Under the pieces are notes generated by a model. It was not told the origin of the DNA. It worked only from the letters and a program-made list of their open reading frames with translations, and did no database searches. Below, piece after piece: positions 41,442 to 49,835 of a DNA stretch of 64,000 nt. Within the stretch, counting starts at the first letter, position 1. Each line of letters starts with the position of its first letter. Source of the stretch: Streptomyces camponoticapitis (GTDB taxonomy: Bacteria > Actinomycetota > Actinomycetes > Streptomycetales > Streptomycetaceae). The stretch is from assembly GCF_014646115.1 (NCBI RefSeq), contig NZ_BMMV01000006.1:1-64000 (forward strand), in the 5' to 3' direction. The position numbers and the translations under genes are program-made.

Positions 41442-43411
41442 GATTGCTGAAGCGTCCCAAGCCCGCCGAGAGCGTGGTGTCGGACAGCGAACGCGAACTG
41501 TTCGGCGGACCGCTCCGCTACGACAGGGGCTGGTCCGACCACGAGTGGGCCCCGCTCGAACTCAGCCTGCTGTCGGCCGTGCGCGCGATGCCGCGAATGG
41601 TCGCGGGCACCCTGCGGCTCGCCTGGCGAACCGACCGGCCGGCGCTGGTGACCGTCGGCATCGCCGAAGCCGGTCAGGGGCTGACGGCCGCGCTCGGGCT
41701 GCTGGTCGTCAACTCCGTGCTCGGCTCACTCCTGGCCGACGGGAGCGCCGCCGACCGTGTCTCCGACGCGATACCCGCCCTGATCACCGGCGCCCTGGTC
41801 GCGGTGGCGGGCGCGCTCCTCGCGTCGTGGTCGACCTCGGCGGCGGGCCGGCTGGAGCCGAAGGTCGAACGAGCCGCGAACGAGCAGTACTTACGCGCCG
41901 CCGCACGGGTGGAGCTGGAGGCGATCGAGGACGGCGAGTTCCGTCGTCTCATCGACACGGCGCAATTCGGCCCGCCTTCGTCGCGGGAGATGATCGGTGC
42001 CTGCGTCGCCACCATGAACGGGATCATCTCGCTGCTCGCTGTCGGCGGTGTGCTGACCGTGCTGCACCCGCTGCTGCTGCCGATGCTCCTGCTGATCGCG
42101 GCACCGCGCGGCTGGGGCGCGATGCGCGTCTCCCAGCGGCGGTACGTGTCGGTGATGTCCTGGGTCGAGCATCTGCGCGCCAGCCGACTCATCGCCTCAC
42201 TGCTCACCTCCCGCTCCGCGGCGCACGAGATCCGGGTGCACGCCGTTGGCCCCTTCCTCCTGCGCCACTACCGCAACATGGCCGACAGCGCGGAGACCGA
42301 GGCGACGCGGCTGGCGAAGGACAAGGCCGTCACCGAACTGCTCGCCGCCGCCCTGTCGGGAGTGGCCGCGCTCCTCACGTACGGGACGATGGCGGGGCTC
42401 ATCATGTCGGGACGGATGGACCTGGCCGTCGCGGGCACCGCGGTGGTCGCGGTCCGCACGGGCTCGGCGAGCCTGGGCGCTCTCGTGATGACGACGAACT
42501 CGCTGCACGAGGAGTCTCTGTACGTACGCGACATGGAGAGGTTCCTCGCCGAGGCCGCCAACCGGTCGATCCCGTCCGGCGGGCTCCCGATCCCCGATCC
42601 GACGAAGGCGATCACCCTGGAGGGCGTCTCCTTCAAGTATCCGGACCGGGAGACGCCCGCGCTCACGGAGCTGTCCCTGGCGATCCCGATGGGCTCGGTG
42701 GTCGCCCTGGTCGGCGAGAACGGCTCCGGCAAGAGCACGCTCGTGAAGCTGCTCGCCGGGCTTCACCTCCCCGACAGCGGGCGGCTGGCATGGGACGGCG
42801 TCGACATCGCCGAGGCGGACCGCGAGCAGATCTTCGACCGGGTGTCACTGCTCACCCAGGACTTCGAGCGGTGGCCGGTGACGGCGGCGGCGAACATCGA
42901 GATCGGCCGACCGGACGCCGTCGAGGGCGATCTGGAGGCGGCGGCGCGGTACTCGGGTGCGAACCTGATCGCCGAGACTCTGCCGAACGGCTTCCAGACC
43001 CTGCTGGCCCGCGTCTTCCGGGGGGCTTCCGAATTGTCCGGCGGGCAGTGGCAGAAGTTCGGCCTGGCCCGCGCGCACTACCGGGACGCCCAGGTGATCG
43101 TGGTGGACGAGCCCACATCGGCCCTCGACCCGGAAGCGGAGATCGCGGCCTTCGACCGGATCCGGAGGCTGGCGAACGAACGGCGTGCCGTCGTCCTGGT
43201 CACGCACCGGATGTCCGGTGTGCGGTACGCGGATCTCATCTACGTACTGCACGAGGGCCGACTGGTCGAACAGGGCGATCACGGGAGCCTGTTGGCGTCG
43301 AACGGCAGATACGCCTCGATGTTCCGGATGCAGGCGGAGCAGTACGGCCACGAATCGGGCACCGGGACCGGGATCCCGCGGCAGGGCGGATCGAGTGTGA
43401 CACCGCCCTGA
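41438..43411 (+). CDS. ABC transporter, fused permease and ATPase
   Basis: A 657-residue half-transporter that would homodimerise. The N-terminal cytoplasmic segment (about 1-65) is followed by a six-helix exporter-type membrane domain (about 66-350) and an ATPase domain (about 385-630). The ATPase has Walker A GENGSGKSTL, Q-loop LLTQDFERWP, signature ELSGGQWQ, Walker B VIVVDEPTSALD and H-loop LVTHRMSG. It resembles lanthipeptide and other peptide exporters without a peptidase domain. The start is GTG 41438, overlapping the small upstream ORF. A hairpin follows the stop. The substrate is not established; the coupled small ORF is the obvious candidate. Confidence 0.92.
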   Translation: MRLLKRPKPAESVVSDSERELFGGPLRYDRGWSDHEWAPLELSLLSAVRAMPRMVAGTLRLAWRTDRPALVTVGIAEAGQGLTAALGLLVVNSVLGSLLADGSAADRVSDAIPALITGALVAVAGALLASWSTSAAGRLEPKVERAANEQYLRAAARVELEAIEDGEFRRLIDTAQFGPPSSREMIGACVATMNGIISLLAVGGVLTVLHPLLLPMLLLIAAPRGWGAMRVSQRRYVSVMSWVEHLRASRLIASLLTSRSAAHEIRVHAVGPFLLRHYRNMADSAETEATRLAKDKAVTELLAAALSGVAALLTYGTMAGLIMSGRMDLAVAGTAVVAVRTGSASLGALVMTTNSLHEESLYVRDMERFLAEAANRSIPSGGLPIPDPTKAITLEGVSFKYPDRETPALTELSLAIPMGSVVALVGENGSGKSTLVKLLAGLHLPDSGRLAWDGVDIAEADREQIFDRVSLLTQDFERWPVTAAANIEIGRPDAVEGDLEAAARYSGANLIAETLPNGFQTLLARVFRGASELSGGQWQKFGLARAHYRDAQVIVVDEPTSALDPEAEIAAFDRIRRLANERRAVVLVTHRMSGVRYADLIYVLHEGRLVEQGDHGSLLASNGRYASMFRMQAEQYGHESGTGTGIPRQGGSSVTPP

Positions 43412-43430
43412 CCCGCGGGGGCGTCCTCAG

Positions 43431-43452
43431 GCGCCGGACACCCGTCCGGCGC
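43431..43452. terminator. Terminator between ABC exporter and sigma factor
   Basis: GCGCCGGA (43431-43438) and TCCGGCGC (43445-43452) pair perfectly around 6 bases, between convergent genes. A further GC-rich inverted repeat lies near 43467. Confidence 0.65.
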
Positions 43453-43502
43453 TTCGATGACCTGGGCGCGGCCCACGGGCCGCGCGCCACCCCGTCACCG
43501 GC

Positions 43503-44297
43503 CTACGCGGCGTCCCGCATCACATCCCTGCGGATGCGGGCGCACGAGTCGTTGATCAGCCGCGAGACATGCATCTGCGAGATGCCCAGATCCTCGGCGA
43601 TGCTGCTCTGCGTCATCCCGCGGAAGAACCTCAGATAGAGGATCCTCTTCTCCCGGTCGGGAAGCCGGCGCAGCCGCGGCTTGACCGACTCGCGGTCTAT
43701 CACCCTGTCCAGCGCCTCGTCCCAGGCGCCGAGGGAGTCACCGAGGGTGGGGCCCTCCTCCGGGGAGGACAGGCTCGCGTCGAGCGACAGCACGCTGAAA
43801 CAGTCCATCGCCTCGACGCCCGTGACCACGTCGTCCTCGGTCATTCCCGAGTGCAGGGCGATCTCCTCGACCGTCGGCGCCAGCATCCCGTACCGCTGGG
43901 CCAGTTCGTCGCGGGCGTCACGCACACGGCCCCGCAACTCCTGCACACGCCGGGGCACATGGACGGACCAGAGCCGGTCGCGGAAGTGCCGCTTGAGCTC
44001 GCCGGTGATCGTGGGCACGGCGAAGCTCTCGAACGCGGTGCCGCGGTGCGGGTCGTACCGCTCCACGGCCTTCACCAGTCCGATCGCCGCGACCTGCCGC
44101 AGATCCTCCAGCGCTTCACCCCGGTGCCTGAACCGGCCGGCCAGCCGGTCGGCCATCGGAAGCCAGGCGCACACGATCTCCCCGCGCGTCCGGTGCTTCT
44201 CGGGCCCGTCCGGCAGCCGGGCGGCCCGCTCGAAGGCCTCGGAGGTGTCGGGGACGTCCTCGTGCCGCACCCGGTAGGCCATCACCCGAGGGGTCAT
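43503..44297 (-). CDS. RNA polymerase sigma factor, SigB/SigF/SigG family
   Basis: A 264-residue group 3 sigma factor. Region 2 (about 45-115) carries GEALEDLRQVAAIGLVKAVERYDPHRG and FESFAVPTITGELKRHFRDR. Region 3 (about 120-170) has VHVPRRVQELRGRVRDARDE. Region 4 (about 205-260) has LPDREKRILYLRFFRGMTQSSIAEDLGIS and the helix-turn-helix QMHVSRLI. In Streptomyces such factors control stress and sporulation and are governed by anti-sigma kinases and anti-anti-sigma proteins. None is adjacent, though a SpoIIE-type phosphatase lies at 29133. The start ATG at 44297 has GAGGAG rather far upstream, so a slightly later start is possible. Confidence 0.9.
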   Translation of the reverse strand: MTPRVMAYRVRHEDVPDTSEAFERAARLPDGPEKHRTRGEIVCAWLPMADRLAGRFRHRGEALEDLRQVAAIGLVKAVERYDPHRGTAFESFAVPTITGELKRHFRDRLWSVHVPRRVQELRGRVRDARDELAQRYGMLAPTVEEIALHSGMTEDDVVTGVEAMDCFSVLSLDASLSSPEEGPTLGDSLGAWDEALDRVIDRESVKPRLRRLPDREKRILYLRFFRGMTQSSIAEDLGISQMHVSRLINDSCARIRRDVMRDAA

Positions 44298-44423
44298 GAT
44301 GCTCTTCAGCTCCTCGCTCGACGCGGCCGTCGTCGCCCGGGGAGCGCACGGCCGGCAGCCGGGCGACGCCCGGAGCGGCACGCCGCTCCACGGACGTGCC
44401 TCCTGTCCGAAGCACGAACTGCG

Positions 44424-44469
44424 TGTGCCCTTGAACACCCCGGGCAAACAGGGGGTGTTCAAGGGCACA
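44424..44469. terminator. 18-bp perfect hairpin terminator
   Basis: TGTGCCCTTGAACACCCC (44424-44441) and its exact inverse complement (44452-44469) enclose 10 bases. It lies 14 bases after the aldehyde dehydrogenase stop on the minus strand and insulates the sigma-factor gene from it. Confidence 0.85.
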
Positions 44470-44482
44470 GCCGGTCGGCCCC

Positions 44483-45892
44483 TCAGCCGTTGCCGTCCGG
44501 TTCGGCACCGTGCCAGACGGTCGTGACGTTGCAGAATTCGCGGATCCCGTGTGCCGACAACTCCCTCCCGTAGCCGGAGCGCTTGACGCCGCCGAAGGGG
44601 AGCGCGGGGTGGGAGGCGGTCATCCCGTTGAAGAAGACACCGCCGGCCTGGAGATCGCGCACGAAGCGCCGCGCTTCCTGGTCGTCGCGCGTCCACACGT
44701 TGGAACTCAGCCCGAACGGTGTGTCGTTGGCGACGCCCACCGCTTCGTCGAGATCGGCCACGCGGTACATGGTGGCCACCGGGCCGAAGGCCTCCTCGTG
44801 GTGGATGCGCATGTCGGCGGAGACGTCCGTAAGGACGGTGGGTTCGTAGTACCAGCCGCGGTCGAGCCCGTCCGGACGCCGCCCTCCGCAGCGGGCCATG
44901 GCGCCACGGTTGACCGCGTCGTCCACCAGTTCCTCCAGATCCGCGCGGCCCTGTTCGCTGGAGAGCGGGCCGACGTCCGTGGACTCGTCCATGGGGTCAC
45001 CGACCCTCAGCCTCCGCATCCCGGCGACGAAGCGTTCACCGAACGCGTCGTAGACATCGGCGTGCACGATGAAGCGCTTGGCCGCGATACAGGACTGCCC
45101 GTTGTTCTGCACCCGGGCGGTCACCGCGACCCGCGCGGCCCGGTCGATGTCCGCCGACGGCATCACGATGTACGGGTCGCTGCCGCCGAGTTCGAGTACG
45201 GTCCGCTTCACCTCGTCGCCCGCGACGGCCGCGACGGAACGCCCCGCGGGCTCGCTGCCCGTCAGGGTCGCCGCCGCCACCCGGCGGTCGCGCAGGATGC
45301 CCTCGACCGCGCCGGACCCCACGAGCAGCGTCTGGAAGCAGCCCTCGGGGAAACCCGCCCTCCTGAAGAGGTCGCCCAGATACAGCGCGGTCTGGGGGAC
45401 GTTCGACGCGTGCTTGAGCAGACCGACGTTGCCCGCCATCAGGGCGGGCGCGGCGAACCGTACGACCTGCCAGAGCGGGAAGTTCCACGGCATGACCGCC
45501 AGCACGACGCCCAGCGGGCGGTAGCGCAGGTACGCGCGCGCGGCGCCCGAGTCCTTCACGTCGGCGTCCGACGGGTGTTCGTCGGCGAGCAGTTCACTCG
45601 CGTGCCGTGCGTACCAGCGCATCGACTTGGCGCACTTCGCCGCCTCCGCGCGTGCGGCGACGATCGGTTTGCCCATCTCGGTGGTCATGGTGCGGGCGAT
45701 CTCGTCCTGATCCTCCTCAAGGAGGTCGGCCGCCCGGTTCAGCATCGTGGCCCGGTGGCCGAAGTCCGTGAGGCGATACCGGTCGAAGACGGTGGCAGCC
45801 GTGGCCAGCCGCCGCTCGATCTCGTCGGACCCCATGGCGTCGAACGTCTTGAGGGTCTCGCCGGTGGCGGGATCGACCGTGGCGATGGGCAT
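44483..45892 (-). CDS. Aldehyde dehydrogenase, succinate-semialdehyde type
   Basis: A 469-residue NAD(P)-dependent aldehyde dehydrogenase resembling succinate-semialdehyde dehydrogenases (GabD/Sad). Motifs: oxyanion Asn in VMPWNFPLWQVVRFAAPALM, cofactor loop LTGSEPAGRSVAA, general base Glu in VLELGGSDPYIVM, catalytic Cys in NNGQSCIAAKRFIV, and SGYGREL near the C terminus. The start is the ATG at 45892, with GAGGAGGA upstream. It would finish GABA or related aldehyde breakdown, but no gabT is adjacent. Divergent from the methyltransferase gene. Confidence 0.9.
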   Translation of the reverse strand: MPIATVDPATGETLKTFDAMGSDEIERRLATAATVFDRYRLTDFGHRATMLNRAADLLEEDQDEIARTMTTEMGKPIVAARAEAAKCAKSMRWYARHASELLADEHPSDADVKDSGAARAYLRYRPLGVVLAVMPWNFPLWQVVRFAAPALMAGNVGLLKHASNVPQTALYLGDLFRRAGFPEGCFQTLLVGSGAVEGILRDRRVAAATLTGSEPAGRSVAAVAGDEVKRTVLELGGSDPYIVMPSADIDRAARVAVTARVQNNGQSCIAAKRFIVHADVYDAFGERFVAGMRRLRVGDPMDESTDVGPLSSEQGRADLEELVDDAVNRGAMARCGGRRPDGLDRGWYYEPTVLTDVSADMRIHHEEAFGPVATMYRVADLDEAVGVANDTPFGLSSNVWTRDDQEARRFVRDLQAGGVFFNGMTASHPALPFGGVKRSGYGRELSAHGIREFCNVTTVWHGAEPDGNG

Positions 45893-45941
45893 GGGACAGT
45901 CCTCCTCTGACTCGGTTTCTCCGACACTCGCGTGGTACGGG

Positions 45942-46026
45942 CGGCCCCGCAACGCGGGGCGCGGGGCCGTCCGGGTACCCGGGGCGCGCATGGGTACGCC
46001 TCGCCCCCACGGCGGGCGGGGCGAGG
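45942..46026. repeat. Hairpins and palindrome in a divergent promoter region
   Basis: CGGCCCCGC/GCGGGGCCG (45942-45950 and 45961-45969), the 12-bp palindrome CCGGGTACCCGG (45971-45982), and CCTCGCCCC/GGGGCGAGG (45999-46007 and 46018-46026) follow one another in the 162-base gap between the aldehyde dehydrogenase and the methyltransferase. The palindrome could be an operator and the hairpins leader structures. No regulator gene is adjacent. Confidence 0.55.
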
Positions 46027-46054
46027 GCGACAGGTGGCGGGGGATCATGTCCCC

Positions 46055-46654
46055 ATGGGCCATGACCACACGCACGTACAGGAATTCTTCGGCGCCCGCG
46101 CGGCGGACTGGGACGCGCGCTTCCCCGACGACGGCCCGGCCTACGCCGCCGCGGCGGCCGGGATGGGCCTGCGTCCCGGTGACAGCGTCCTGGACGCGGG
46201 CTGCGGCACCGGGAGGGCGCTGACGGCCCTGCGCGACGTCGTGGGGCCACGGGGCACGGTGCTGGGTGCCGATCTCACCCCCGAGATGCTCGCGGCGGCC
46301 GTACGGAGCGGTCGCGACGCGGCCGGCGTCCTGCTGCGCGCGGACGTGGCGCGCCTGCCGCTGCGCGCGCACTCCCTCGACGCGGTCTTCGCCGCGGGAC
46401 TGATCGCGCATCTGCCCGAGCCGGCGACGGATCTGCGGGAGCTGGCGAGGGTCGTACGGCCTGGTGGCCGTCTGGCGCTCTTCCACCCGATCGGACGCGC
46501 CGCGCTGGCCGCCCGGCAGGGGCGGCAGCTCACACCGGACGACCTGCGGGCCGAGGGCATGCTGCGTCCCCTGCTCGCCGGGGCCGGCTGGCGGCTGGTC
46601 TCGTACGTGGACGAGGACGCCCGCTTCCTCGCGCTCGCCGTACGCGAGGACTGA
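46055..46654 (+). CDS. SAM-dependent methyltransferase
   Basis: A 199-residue class I methyltransferase. Motif I, VLDAGCGTGRALTAL (about 46-60), binds S-adenosylmethionine. Motif II is the region VLGADLTPEML, with motif III at LREL. The N terminus MGHDHTHVQEFFGARAADWD is typical of the UbiE/arsenite-type group. The acceptor is unknown. The start is the ATG at 46055, about 10 bases after GGGGGA. It is transcribed away from the aldehyde dehydrogenase. Confidence 0.87.
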   Translation: MGHDHTHVQEFFGARAADWDARFPDDGPAYAAAAAGMGLRPGDSVLDAGCGTGRALTALRDVVGPRGTVLGADLTPEMLAAAVRSGRDAAGVLLRADVARLPLRAHSLDAVFAAGLIAHLPEPATDLRELARVVRPGGRLALFHPIGRAALAARQGRQLTPDDLRAEGMLRPLLAGAGWRLVSYVDEDARFLALAVRED

Positions 46655-46781
46655 GCCGGCCGGGACACCCGCGTCGGCCGCGTACCCCGGACGGCCGCGC
46701 CGAGTGCACCGTCGCGTGAACGGGTATCCAACCTTGGTAGAAGGCGGGGGACCCGAGGGATGCGCGAAAGGTGGACGGACC

Positions 46782-47087
46782 ATGTTCGACAAGCTGCGTC
46801 GGCTGCTCGTACCGAGCCGGACCGCCACACCGGTCACCGAGCCTGGCGCGTCCCCCCGTACCCGGACGCGGCAGCCCAATCTGTTCGAGGCGGCAGCCTC
46901 CTACGTGGCGGCGACCGCAGACGACGACCAGGACCGGATGGACGAGGCGTCCGGCTGGGTCTCCCCGGAGGCGCTGTCCTTCGGCGTCAGCGAGCTGGCG
47001 TGCCGTGCGGTGATAGCGCTGGCGCGTGAGCGGGACGAGTCGCCCGAGAAGGTGGCACGCAGCCTCCTGGGGCTGCCCGCCGTGTGA
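46782..47087 (+). CDS. Small conserved hypothetical protein, 101 aa
   Basis: A soluble protein. A basic N terminus (MFDKLRRLLVPSRTATPV) precedes an acidic centre (AATADDDQDRMDEASG). The C-terminal amphipathic helices (LSFGVSELACRAVIALARER) contain the only cysteine. There is no signal peptide or named domain. The frame is open far upstream, but the ATG at 46782 has AAAGGTGGA at a suitable distance. Unknown function, possibly a partner of the next gene, which follows on the same strand after 112 bases. Confidence 0.6.
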   Translation: MFDKLRRLLVPSRTATPVTEPGASPRTRTRQPNLFEAAASYVAATADDDQDRMDEASGWVSPEALSFGVSELACRAVIALARERDESPEKVARSLLGLPAV

Positions 47088-47199
47088 CGGAGGGGTCCGA
47101 CGCGCGCGGGTGACCTCCGACCTCTCGACGGCCGGGCGGCCGACTGGCTAAGGTGCGCCGACGACTGATCGGACACGACCGTTCGGATGGGTAGGTGCC

Positions 47200-48132
47200 G
47201 TGACAGGTACGGACGAATCCGCCGATGAGGACGCGCTGTTTGTGCTGTCGGCCGTGCTGCTGACACCGGCGCAGTTCCCCAGCGTGCTCGGCGACGACTT
47301 CCCCGAGGCGTGCGCGGCTCTCGGGCTGGAGCCGTACGACCGCGGATACGGTCTGGTGCTCGGCCAGGACGGCGGCGGCGCGCGCTGGACCGTGGCCGTC
47401 GACGACGTGTCGCTGGTGGCCGTCGCCATCGCCGCGTGGGACTGCGGCATGGAATACGACCTGTCCCCCGACGAACGCACGGTGGTCGCGGCGCTTCCGG
47501 GCTGGCCGCTGGCCCTCTCCGTCGCGGCGCCGGGCATCCCCGCGCCGCACGACCCCGATCCGGAGCCGGGAGTGGACGACGACGGGGCAAGACCGCTCGC
47601 GCCGCCGGACACGACGAGCTGGGGGGCGGCCCAGCGCCGTCTGGGCGCGGACGAGATCGCGCTTCAGTGGGAAGCCTGGCGCGAACAGTTCGACTCCGAG
47701 GACGAGCGGCATCGGGCGGACGCGGCTGCCGACGCGGCCGCGGACGCCGACGCGCGTACGGATTCCGTCAAGGACGGAGACGGCGACGCGGGCGAGCCCG
47801 CCGAGGAGAAGACCGAATCGGCGACCACGCGGGACGGCGGGGAACTCGACGGCACGGATGCTCTCCACGACGGGGTACGGCGTGTCCTGAAGGAGCTGCG
47901 CGGCTACCTGGAGTCATCGCCTCCGCCGGGCCGGATCCGCTCCGGCTTCGCGCCCGCCGGCGCCCGCATGCTGCGGGCCGACGGCCCGGGCTGGTCCCTC
48001 GTCGCCAGGACCGACGACATCGCCTACATCCTGCTCGACGACGAACCGAACGAGGTGCTGCCGGTCGGCCGCGGGCCAGAGCTGCCGAAGCTCCTCGAAG
48101 CGCTCGACAGGATCGCTGTTCGCCCGTCCTGA
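47200..48132 (+). CDS. Conserved hypothetical protein, 310 aa
   Basis: A soluble acidic protein with two conserved ends joined by a disordered middle. The N-terminal domain (about 1-115) has FVLSAVLLTPAQFPSVLGDD, then GLVLGQDGGGARWTVAVDDV. The linker (about 160-220) is Asp/Ala/Glu-rich (ADAAADAAADADARTDSV). The C-terminal domain (about 225-310) has FAPAGARMLRADGPGWSLVA. The first domain resembles adaptor-like SMI1/KNR4-type folds only vaguely, so I do not assign a family. The start is GTG 47200. Confidence 0.65.
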   Translation: MTGTDESADEDALFVLSAVLLTPAQFPSVLGDDFPEACAALGLEPYDRGYGLVLGQDGGGARWTVAVDDVSLVAVAIAAWDCGMEYDLSPDERTVVAALPGWPLALSVAAPGIPAPHDPDPEPGVDDDGARPLAPPDTTSWGAAQRRLGADEIALQWEAWREQFDSEDERHRADAAADAAADADARTDSVKDGDGDAGEPAEEKTESATTRDGGELDGTDALHDGVRRVLKELRGYLESSPPPGRIRSGFAPAGARMLRADGPGWSLVARTDDIAYILLDDEPNEVLPVGRGPELPKLLEALDRIAVRPS

Positions 48133-48225
48133 CCGTCCCGGCGCCTCACAAGGCCCCCGTACCGCCGCGGGACCGCAACCGGGTCCGGTATGTGTACGGG
48201 GGCTGTGCCGCGGGTCAGCGCGGGG

Positions 48226-48408
48226 TCAGCGGCCGATCTCCTTGCGCGTTATGCGCTTGAGCCGACGGCGCTGCGACGGGTCGAGCATCAGATAGGCCAC
48301 GGCGGGCACGCCGAGCACCACCAGCAGCGACATCCAGAATCCGATGAATGGGATCAGGAGAAGACCGACGGCCACTCCCCCGACAGCGATCTTTGCCCTA
48401 CTCGACAT
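48226..48408 (-). CDS. Small membrane protein, 60 aa
   Basis: A 60-residue protein with two hydrophobic segments (AKIAVGGVAVGLLLIPFIG and FWMSLLVVLGVPAVAYLML) and a strongly basic C-terminal tail (QRRRLKRITRKEIGR). The ATG at 48408 has GGAGG 8 bases upstream. Such small two-helix proteins are widespread in Streptomyces and of unknown function. It lies after and apart from the desaturase gene on the same strand. Confidence 0.75.
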   Translation of the reverse strand: MSSRAKIAVGGVAVGLLLIPFIGFWMSLLVVLGVPAVAYLMLDPSQRRRLKRITRKEIGR

Positions 48409-48534
48409 TTTCGACGCCTCCTTCGCGGCCGAAGCCGCTCACTGCAGATAGAACGCTCGCGAACGTCCGCCAGTTCCACTATGCGGTCTCCGCGTGTCCG
48501 ATGCGCCGGTGAGCGGCGATCCGTACCGCGGGGG

Positions 48535-49614
48535 TCAGGCAGCGGCGCGCAGCGGGGCGCCGACCTCGTGCAGGTGTCCGAGTGCCTGCCGGTACGAGTC
48601 GACCAGGCCCGTCTCCACGTAGGTGACGCCCATCTCGTCGCAGTACGCGCGGACCACCGGCTGGGCGAGCCGCAGGTGCGGACGGGGCATGCTCGGGAAG
48701 AGGTGGTGCTCGACCTGGTAGTTCAGACCGCCCAGGAACCAGTCGGTGAAGAACCCGCCCCGGATGTTGCGGGAGGTGAGGACCTGCCGGCGCAGATGTC
48801 CCCAGCTCGCGAACTCCTCCTCGGTCGGGATCTTCATGCCCTTGTGGTTCGGCGCGAAGGCCATGCCCAGGTGGAGGCCGTAGATCATCTGGTGGATCAG
48901 GAGGAAGACGACGGCCTGGCCGACGCTGAGCGTCGTGAAGAGGAGCGCGAGGTAGGCGACGACGTGGATCACGAGCAGCGAGCCTTCGAGGAGGCGCTCG
49001 CGCGGGGTCTGGCGCTTGGTGGTGCGGGAGAAGACGGACTGGAATCCGTACACCTTGAGGGCGATGCCCTCCAGGGTGGTCAGCGGGAAGAACATCACGG
49101 CCTGGTGGCGGGTGAGCCAGCGGCGGAAACCCTTGCGGCCTCCGGTCTGGTGCTGCGCGAAGACGAGGATGTCGGCGCCGACGTCCGGGTCCTTCTCCAG
49201 GTGGTTCGGGTTGGCGTGGTGCCGGTTGTGCTTGTCGTTCCACCAGTCCTGGCTCATTCCGAGCAGAAGATTGGCGTGGAAAAGCTGTACGGCGCGGTTC
49301 TTACCGCGCGTCGAGAATATCTGGGCGTGGCCGGCGTCATGCGCGATGAACGACATCTGGGCCGACACGAGCGCCAGCGCCGGGGCCAGGAGCAGCGCCC
49401 ACCAGGAGTCCCCGATCAGCACCAGGCCGGTCACGATCGCCGCGAGTTCGATCAGGTTGACGGCGATGTCACGGGCGTACCAGGCGGTCCGCCGTTCGAG
49501 GAGGCCCTGCTCCCTGACCGTCCGCAGAAGGGGCGCGAAGTCGCTGCCGCCTGTGCGGGCGGCCGCGGGGCCGGGGGTGGTGGTCTCCGCGACTTCTGCG
49601 GGGGCCTGGGGCAT
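48535..49614 (-). CDS. Membrane fatty acid desaturase (paralogue 2)
   Basis: A 359-residue membrane di-iron desaturase. Its boxes are HDAGH (about 89), HNRHHANPNHLEKDPDV (about 125) and QVEHHLFPSMP (about 296), with about four membrane helices. It is clearly homologous to the desaturase at 19265 (same box order, same MNDKHNRHHANPNH-like and RRQVLTSRN segments), but shorter at both ends. The start ATG at 49614 has GGAG 6 bases upstream. It is about 28 kb from its paralogue and transcribed alone. Probable role: membrane lipid fluidity or polyunsaturated fatty acids. Confidence 0.9.
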   Translation of the reverse strand: MPQAPAEVAETTTPGPAAARTGGSDFAPLLRTVREQGLLERRTAWYARDIAVNLIELAAIVTGLVLIGDSWWALLLAPALALVSAQMSFIAHDAGHAQIFSTRGKNRAVQLFHANLLLGMSQDWWNDKHNRHHANPNHLEKDPDVGADILVFAQHQTGGRKGFRRWLTRHQAVMFFPLTTLEGIALKVYGFQSVFSRTTKRQTPRERLLEGSLLVIHVVAYLALLFTTLSVGQAVVFLLIHQMIYGLHLGMAFAPNHKGMKIPTEEEFASWGHLRRQVLTSRNIRGGFFTDWFLGGLNYQVEHHLFPSMPRPHLRLAQPVVRAYCDEMGVTYVETGLVDSYRQALGHLHEVGAPLRAAA

Positions 49615-49835
49615 GTCGGTCTCCGGTCTGTAGGCCGACGATCGTGTAGATCGTTTAGGTGGAAAAATGGCAGGTCTGTGAGGCCGTTCGAGTGGCGCGG
49701 TTGAAGCTTGATCGCGCCGACCGGGAGAAAGCTACGCGGAGTTGGGCCTTCAAAGCCATGCGGCCAACACCCGGAGCGAATGGGGGGCTACTCCCGACCG
49801 AGGGGGTGGTGCTGCCTACACCCCGGAGGTGACCC

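Noticed and set aside
40444..44297. Roadblock, ABC and sigma genes as part of a conservon
   Set aside because: No sensor kinase, DUF742 protein or GTPase is present and the genes are not in one operon.
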